This document shows positions 33,321 through 38,921 of a DNA stretch of 38,921 bases, one piece after another. The notes under the pieces are model-generated. The model had not been told where the DNA came from. It made no database searches and worked only from the letters and a program-made list of their open reading frames with translations. Made by a program: the position numbers and the translations under genes. This DNA comes from Acidimicrobiia bacterium (lineage in GTDB: Bacteria > Actinomycetota > Acidimicrobiia > Acidimicrobiales > Bin134), in the NCBI GenBank assembly GCA_022826705.1, contig JAJDUJ010000008.1, forward strand, positions 1 to 38,921. The letters run 5' to 3'. Each line of letters opens with the position of its first letter. Positions within the stretch are counted from its first letter, which is position 1.

Positions 33321-36300
33321 GGCGTTGGCTGGGCGTCGGGTTGGCGCTGGTTCTGTTGGCGTCGGTGTTGGCGGCGGTTCCGGCGGGTTTGCCGTTGGGG
33401 TTGGGGGCGTCGGGGGCTTCGGCGCAGCAGGTCACCTCTCAGGCGGTTTTGAACCGGGTTTCGATTGTGGAGGGGCAGACCCGTAATTTTGTGATCTCGA
33501 ACGTGACGTCGCGTCCCCGCTATTACGTGCATGCGAGCGTGTCGGGGGCGTTCACCGCCGAGGCGGGCGATGTGAGGATCACCACTGAGAATCAGCGCGG
33601 CCAAGCGCAGGTGATCACCCCTGACGCCGACGCGCCGCGCGCCTATCGCCACAGCACTTACGGCACTGTCGCCTTCGAGGTCACCGCGAACGCCGACAGC
33701 GACGGGACCGGCGATGAGACGTTCGGGGTGCGGTTGTGTACGACTGCTGATTGCACGAGCGGCACGGTGTTGGGCGAGTGGACGGTGACGATCACCGAGC
33801 CGGCCGCGGACACCACGCTGAGCGGCACGGGCGCGACGCTGACTGTTCACGGGGGCAGCGCGGTGTCGGTGATGGAGGACTCCGCCAATCGCGACAGCCG
33901 CGACCGGCGGGCGACGTTCGAGATCACCCTTGCCTCGGCGCCCACCCAGGACATCGTGGTGGTGGCCTCCACCACGACGGGCGTGGCTACGGGCTCGTCG
34001 TCGATGGGGCCGTTCGCTCGGATCAACAGCTCTTTATCGCGCGACTACCCGGCCTACGGCGCCAACGGCCACGACCCGGTGCAGGCGGAGTACGTGGTGG
34101 GGTACTGGCCAAGCGGTACCACGAACCTGTCCCGGGAGTTCACGGTGGTCTCCACCGATAACAAGGTGGACACGCCGGGCGGTACGATCGAGGGCAATCT
34201 GGTGTTCAGGGTCTTGCAGGGCTCGGCGAACTCCAGCGACGGGACGGCCTACAACGACGGCACACCGAACAACGCGGCGACGGTGTCGGGCATCTCGATC
34301 CCGAACCTGCCGGTGCGGGTGACCGGCGACGACGAGCCGACGCGGGTGCGGGTGCTGGCTGCGGCCACCGAGGACGCTTCCGCGGTCGAGGGCGACACGA
34401 GCAACACGGCGAAGTTCCGTGTGCGCCTGGAGCGGGCGCTGGCCGCCGGCGAGGAGGTCACAGTGCCGCTCCGTTTCATCGGCGCAACCCTCGGCACGAA
34501 CTTCTCTGTGGCTTTGGACTCGGCGAACAGCGACTCGGGCGTGTCCTATGTGGACACGCCCGACACGGCGCAGAAGAATTCGCAGGGCGCGGTGACATTT
34601 GCCGGCGTGGGAGCGCAGACGGCGACGTTGGAGGTCACCGCGCTGGCCGACAGCGACACGGTCAGCCACCGGCTCGAGGCGCTGGTCCCGGAGACCTCGG
34701 ACCCGGCCAAGCCGTTCTACTTCGTGACGTACGACAGCGGCGGCGCGGAGACGCTGGCGGGCGGGGCGTGCTCGGCGAGGGCCTGCGACAGCACGACGCC
34801 CACCAACCGCAGCTACTTCATGGACCTCGACGAGGCCGCCGCGGGCATCACGATCTTCGACGACCGCGCCGGGTGGGTGACCGAAGGCCAAATCTACGGC
34901 TACGGGATCCGGCTCAGCGCGCCGCCGTCGTCGGGTACCGTCGTGGTCGCCACCACGGTCAGCGGCGACGCCTCGGCGCTGGTGATCTCCGGTGCTTCGC
35001 TCACGTTCACGACCGCCAACTGGGCCACGCTCCAGATGGTCAGCATCGATACCACATCAGACCGCGCCGACGCAGCCGACGGGGAGTTCACCGTCACCCA
35101 CAGCGTCGACAGCGCCGCCGACAGCCGCTACAGCAGCCTCGCCGACGTCACCTATGTGGTGGGCGTGGTGGACGACTCCCCCACGCTGGTGTCCATGGCC
35201 GGCGCGGGCGTGCGCCGCTCAGGCGCGGGGGGCGCCATCTCGCGGGTCATGGCAGAGGGCGACGCCAGCCGGGTGGACCGGTCGCTGACGGTGTCTTTGA
35301 GCAGGGCGCTGGCCGAAGGCGAATTCGTGCGGGTGCCGGTGTACTGGCGGGCGACAGGGCACACCGAGACGGGCAGCGAGGACTGCCTAGGCGACGCGCG
35401 GCCCGGCGACGACGAGTGGGAGGACTTCGGCGAGGTTCCCGCGAACTGCGCGGTGGTGTCGTCGGTGCGCGGCCCCCGGTACAGCGCGAACGTGGCGTGG
35501 CCGCCGCACCACAACGACTTCGTTCTCGAGGTGTCGGGCACCGGCGCGTCCTATGAGGCGTTCAACCGGTACACGCCCGCGCACGTGGGCTACGGCTACC
35601 TCGAGTTCTCCGGCGCGGGCGCCCGCACCGCTTCGTTCGCGCTGCACTCGCGCGAAGGCTTCGACGACGGCGACAGCCACGACGAGGAGTTCTTCCTCGG
35701 CTTCCAGAACCAACTCACCGGCGACCCCAACAACTCCGACATCGCCGACGGCGATTTCCTTCCGCCGGTGACCAACCTCGGCGGCGGCATCCAAGAACAG
35801 AGCACTGGCTCCCAGGCGTGGTTCGCGATCAAAGACAAAGACTCCGCAGCCGTTGCCGGCACCCCCGTCGCGGTTGACTGGCCGCTGCTGCCCAGCGGGC
35901 TCGGGTCGGGTGCCCAGTTCCGCCTCATCTACGTCACCAGCCAGACCACCGCCGCCACCAGCAGCGACCTCGCCGACTACGACGCGTTCGTCCAAGCCGA
36001 GATCACCGGCAACCACCTCCAAAACGGCGGCGTCGCCGACCTGGCCTCCCACGCCTCGCTGTTCAAAGCCATCGGCGAGACCGTCACTGTCGCAGCCAGA
36101 GACCACGCCCAGTTCAACCCCGGCGACCAAGACCACCCCAACGCCCCCATCTACTGGGTCAACGGCGCTCTCGTCGCCAACAGCAGCGGCGGCTTCGTCG
36201 ACGGCGCCTGGGACGACGAGGCCAACCCCAAACACGCCGACGGCACTGCCGCCACCATCAACGCCGGTGGCTACTGGACCGGCACCCTCCATAACGGCTC

Positions 36301-38921
36301 CACCATCAATGGCCATTGCTCCGTCGGCAGTTGGCCGCACACGACCCCATATAAGTACCGGCTCGGATCGGGCGGCGGGAACAGGGCCTGGGTCGGATAC
36401 CTGAACAGCAACGTCGCACAGGCCAACGCTCTGGGCCCGAACAACACCGGCTCAGGGTTGACCACATATGGAGTGTGCCGAGACGACCACCCCACAAGCG
36501 AGCAGCGGCCCATGTACGCGCTGTCGGGGCTGTTCAGGGTGGAAGGCGCGCCCGGCGCCGAGATCGCCGACGCCTCCGCCGCAGAAGGCAGCCCCGTCAC
36601 CTTCACCGTCACCCTCCCCAACGGCTACACCAACACCGCCGGCGTCAACGTCCCCTACACCCTCACCGACGGCCGCGGCATCACCGGCGACCCCGCCTAC
36701 GCCGTCGCCACCGGCGCGTCGGGCGGAACGGGCGCGGACTTCGACAACGACTCCGGCAGCGTGACCATCCCCGCGAACAGCTCCAGCGCAACGTTCACCG
36801 TCGCCACCACACAGGACAGCACCTACGAGTCAGACCACTACTTCACCGTCACCCTCGGCACCCCCACCAGCACCGGAACCCCGCCGCCGCTGGGCGCCAA
36901 CAGCGCCGCCACCGGCGTCATCGAAGACGACGCGGATGCGCCTTCGTTCCAGTTCAGCCCCGCGACGGCAACTGCCGGCGAGGGCGACGGCACCGCCACG
37001 CTCACCGTCACCAAGACCGGCACCGCCCTGGTGCCTGCGTCGGTGTACTGGACCACCGCCGACGGCACCGCCAACAACGCCGCCACCCACCCCGACGACT
37101 ACACCGCGGATGCCGGCTACCTCCAGTTCGCCCCCGGCGACACCTCCAAGACCATCACCATCGACCTCGTCGACGACAGCACCGCCGAGAGCACAGAGAT
37201 CTTCAAAGCACAACTCAGCCAACCCTCAGACGCGCAGATCGGCAGCGCGTCCGAGGCGACCGTGACCGTCAACGACGACGACGGCGATTCCACGGTGAAT
37301 GTGACCATGACAGCGTCGGACGGCGACAGCGACGGGAACGCGGTGGAGGGGGGCAGCGGCGCGGAGGGCTACAAGACGATCACGATCACGCTGAGTCGCG
37401 CGCTGGCCTCCGGCCAGTGGATGCAGGTGCCGCTGACCGTGCAGGGCGCGACGGTCACCGATGACTACACCTTCAGACTGCATCCGTTGTCGCAGCCGGG
37501 CGTGACCCTGCTGAGGGGCAGCACGCAGACCCCGGGTGTGCAACTCGCCAGCGGCGCGCGGACGGCGACGCTGCGCCTCACGCCCGTGCAGAACAACAGG
37601 CGCTCGCAGCCGGCCGTCTCGATCAGCGCGGGAGCCCCGGTCGTCAACGGCGTCACCGCCGGCGAGGTCACGGGCGGCCCGATCGTCTTTTCCATCGTGG
37701 ACGACGAGTCGGGCGCGATCACGGTGGATCCGGCGACATTCGGGCTCGCGCCGTCGGGTCTGGGCGCGGGCGACCGCTTCCGCCTGATCTTCGTCACCTC
37801 GCAGACGCGCACGGCGGAGTCGGCGGACATCGGCGACTACAACAGGTGGGTGCAGGGCGTCGTGGCGCGGGGCGGCCACGCGGATCTGCTGCGCTACGGG
37901 GGCCTCGTGAGGGTGGTCGGCTCGACCGCGGCCGTGGACGCCCGCGAGAACACGGGCATGTGGGACCCGAGCCTCAACTCGGGCAGCGGCGGCTGGGCGG
38001 ACGGCTCCACGAGCGCCGGCGACTCCGGGGTCGCGGTCTACTGGCTCGCCGCGCCGTCCAGTGAACAGGTGGCGAACAACTACTGGGATTTCTATGACGC
38101 GGGCGGATGGAGCGGAGGAACCGAGGGCGGAGCCAATCACTCGACCGTGGACAGGACCGAGTCGGGGGCGCTCAGGACGGCGGGGGGAAGTATCTGGACC
38201 GGCTCACTCCACACTGGGCTCAAGGCAGCCGCTCTTGAGCTGGGGACTTCCAGTGTGAGGGTCGGCCACGCCAACCCGGGGGGTACCAACCCTCTAGATG
38301 ACGGCAGTGTCCTTTCAAACACTGGCACGTACCCCATGTTCGGCGTCTCGCCCGTGTTCGAGGTAGCGGCGCAGGCGACGCCGGTGCTGTCCTTCAATGC
38401 GGCGACCTACCGGTTGGATGAGGACCATAGCCTAGGCGGCGTCTTGATCCGGGTGAACGCCAACCCCGCGCCCAGCGGCAATCTGACCGTCAACCTGTCT
38501 TCGGCGGATGGCTCCGCGACCGCAGGCGACGACTACACCGCGCCGGCGGCGTCTTTCACCTTCCCTGCCGGGCAGACGTCGCACACCTTCAACGTGGCGA
38601 TCATCGACGACAACGCCGACGAGAGCGCGGATGAGACGTTCACGCTGACGCTGACCGCCGCGTCCGACAGCAGCTACACCCTGGGCTCACCGGCCACGAC
38701 GACCGTGACCATCGTCGACGACGACGCGCCCGCGGTGACCGTGACGATGTCGGCCTCTGACGGCGACTCGGACGGCAACGCGGTGGAGAACGGCGCGGGG
38801 ACGACCGGCTACCGGACGATCACGGTCACGCTGGGCCGGGCGTTGACCGGCGCGGAGACGGTGACGGTGCCGCTGGTTGTGCAGGGCGCGACGGTCGCGG
38901 ACGACTACACCTTCGGGCTGC
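33317..38921 (+). CDS. Giant secreted Calx-beta-repeat surface protein, 3' end beyond the window
   Basis: At least 1868 residues with no stop to the window edge. GTG 33317 begins a classical signal peptide (RRW then LGVGLALVLLASVLAA; cleavage likely after ASA at 36). Segments: N-terminal block shared with the upstream fragment (about 45-278); beta-rich repeats to about 845; a RFRLIYVTSQ domain (about 850-1075); two Calx-beta domains (about 1076-1325), each ending in an acidic DDD/DDAD turn; a SDGDSDGNAVE repeat (1326-1466); a second RFRLIFVTSQ domain (about 1475-1683); another Calx-beta (1686-1806) and the start of another SDGDSDGNAVE repeat. Acidic DGDSDGN turns suggest calcium binding. The expected role is adhesion or matrix; the anchoring end is out of view. 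GTG 33305/33308 are alternative starts. Confidence 0.88.
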   Translation, partial: MRRWLGVGLALVLLASVLAAVPAGLPLGLGASGASAQQVTSQAVLNRVSIVEGQTRNFVISNVTSRPRYYVHASVSGAFTAEAGDVRITTENQRGQAQVITPDADAPRAYRHSTYGTVAFEVTANADSDGTGDETFGVRLCTTADCTSGTVLGEWTVTITEPAADTTLSGTGATLTVHGGSAVSVMEDSANRDSRDRRATFEITLASAPTQDIVVVASTTTGVATGSSSMGPFARINSSLSRDYPAYGANGHDPVQAEYVVGYWPSGTTNLSREFTVVSTDNKVDTPGGTIEGNLVFRVLQGSANSSDGTAYNDGTPNNAATVSGISIPNLPVRVTGDDEPTRVRVLAAATEDASAVEGDTSNTAKFRVRLERALAAGEEVTVPLRFIGATLGTNFSVALDSANSDSGVSYVDTPDTAQKNSQGAVTFAGVGAQTATLEVTALADSDTVSHRLEALVPETSDPAKPFYFVTYDSGGAETLAGGACSARACDSTTPTNRSYFMDLDEAAAGITIFDDRAGWVTEGQIYGYGIRLSAPPSSGTVVVATTVSGDASALVISGASLTFTTANWATLQMVSIDTTSDRADAADGEFTVTHSVDSAADSRYSSLADVTYVVGVVDDSPTLVSMAGAGVRRSGAGGAISRVMAEGDASRVDRSLTVSLSRALAEGEFVRVPVYWRATGHTETGSEDCLGDARPGDDEWEDFGEVPANCAVVSSVRGPRYSANVAWPPHHNDFVLEVSGTGASYEAFNRYTPAHVGYGYLEFSGAGARTASFALHSREGFDDGDSHDEEFFLGFQNQLTGDPNNSDIADGDFLPPVTNLGGGIQEQSTGSQAWFAIKDKDSAAVAGTPVAVDWPLLPSGLGSGAQFRLIYVTSQTTAATSSDLADYDAFVQAEITGNHLQNGGVADLASHASLFKAIGETVTVAARDHAQFNPGDQDHPNAPIYWVNGALVANSSGGFVDGAWDDEANPKHADGTAATINAGGYWTGTLHNGSTINGHCSVGSWPHTTPYKYRLGSGGGNRAWVGYLNSNVAQANALGPNNTGSGLTTYGVCRDDHPTSEQRPMYALSGLFRVEGAPGAEIADASAAEGSPVTFTVTLPNGYTNTAGVNVPYTLTDGRGITGDPAYAVATGASGGTGADFDNDSGSVTIPANSSSATFTVATTQDSTYESDHYFTVTLGTPTSTGTPPPLGANSAATGVIEDDADAPSFQFSPATATAGEGDGTATLTVTKTGTALVPASVYWTTADGTANNAATHPDDYTADAGYLQFAPGDTSKTITIDLVDDSTAESTEIFKAQLSQPSDAQIGSASEATVTVNDDDGDSTVNVTMTASDGDSDGNAVEGGSGAEGYKTITITLSRALASGQWMQVPLTVQGATVTDDYTFRLHPLSQPGVTLLRGSTQTPGVQLASGARTATLRLTPVQNNRRSQPAVSISAGAPVVNGVTAGEVTGGPIVFSIVDDESGAITVDPATFGLAPSGLGAGDRFRLIFVTSQTRTAESADIGDYNRWVQGVVARGGHADLLRYGGLVRVVGSTAAVDARENTGMWDPSLNSGSGGWADGSTSAGDSGVAVYWLAAPSSEQVANNYWDFYDAGGWSGGTEGGANHSTVDRTESGALRTAGGSIWTGSLHTGLKAAALELGTSSVRVGHANPGGTNPLDDGSVLSNTGTYPMFGVSPVFEVAAQATPVLSFNAATYRLDEDHSLGGVLIRVNANPAPSGNLTVNLSSADGSATAGDDYTAPAASFTFPAGQTSHTFNVAIIDDNADESADETFTLTLTAASDSSYTLGSPATTTVTIVDDDAPAVTVTMSASDGDSDGNAVENGAGTTGYRTITVTLGRALTGAETVTVPLVVQGATVADDYTFGL

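Noticed and set aside
36475..37464. 329-codon plus-strand frame inside the giant gene
   Set aside because: Arg/His-rich out-of-frame reading of repeated GAC/ACC codons; the Calx-beta frame is continuous here.
30265..38921. CRISPR array or IS element explaining the repeats
   Set aside because: No regularly spaced identical repeats with unique spacers and no transposase frame; the repeats are protein-domain repeats and a local duplication.

Overview
The window is GC-rich (roughly two thirds G+C), has frequent GTG starts and many 4-base ATGA/GTGA gene overlaps. It carries an F420-type luciferase-like enzyme, a PASTA-domain Ser/Thr kinase, GatCAB and an ilvBNC operon with an actinobacterial-style leader peptide. 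This points to a Gram-positive high-GC actinobacterium, most plausibly of class Acidimicrobiia; the placement is inference, since no rRNA or tRNA is present.

Layout. (1) 1-7366: a tightly overlapping catabolic operon: aldehyde dehydrogenase (5' cut by the window), class II aldolase-like protein, xanthine-dehydrogenase/CoxL-type molybdopterin subunit, sugar/nucleoside-type ABC ATPase, F420-type oxidoreductase, class III aminotransferase, MarR regulator. The substrate cannot be named. (2) 7363-13491: a membrane-anchored unknown, a PASTA kinase, an SCP2-like protein and gatC-gatA-gatB. (3) 13520-17276: an alkylsulfatase-like metallo-beta-lactamase protein overlapping a nitroreductase-SRPBCC fusion, then a MATE exporter on the minus strand. 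(4) 17360-24558: branched-chain amino acid synthesis (ilvD, a NadD-like nucleotidyltransferase on the minus strand, ilvB-ilvN-ilvC) and metY. The ilvB leader holds a 15-residue peptide ending in Ile-Leu-Val-Val-Arg-Leu, then a rho-independent terminator: a translation-coupled attenuator. (5) 24602-30027: two convergent periplasmic-binding lipoproteins and a tandem-fused CaiB/BaiF CoA-transferase.

(6) 30028-38921 is the accessory part and the most interesting. A headless and tailless paralogue fragment of a surface protein (about 30265-30990) is followed by a hipB-hipA toxin-antitoxin pair with two palindromes in its promoter. Next comes a giant secreted Calx-beta-type surface protein gene (33317 to beyond the window, at least 1868 codons). 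The best promoter for the giant gene has a run of 12 G between its -35 and -10 boxes, the architecture of a slippage-controlled phase-variable promoter. The upstream fragment is nearly identical to the giant gene in one block and strongly diverged in another, a mosaic expected of a silent cassette or of gene conversion. Taken together this looks like a phase-variable, possibly recombining surface-protein locus with a HipBA module sitting between donor and expressed copy. That integrated reading is inference; the individual elements are visible in the sequence.
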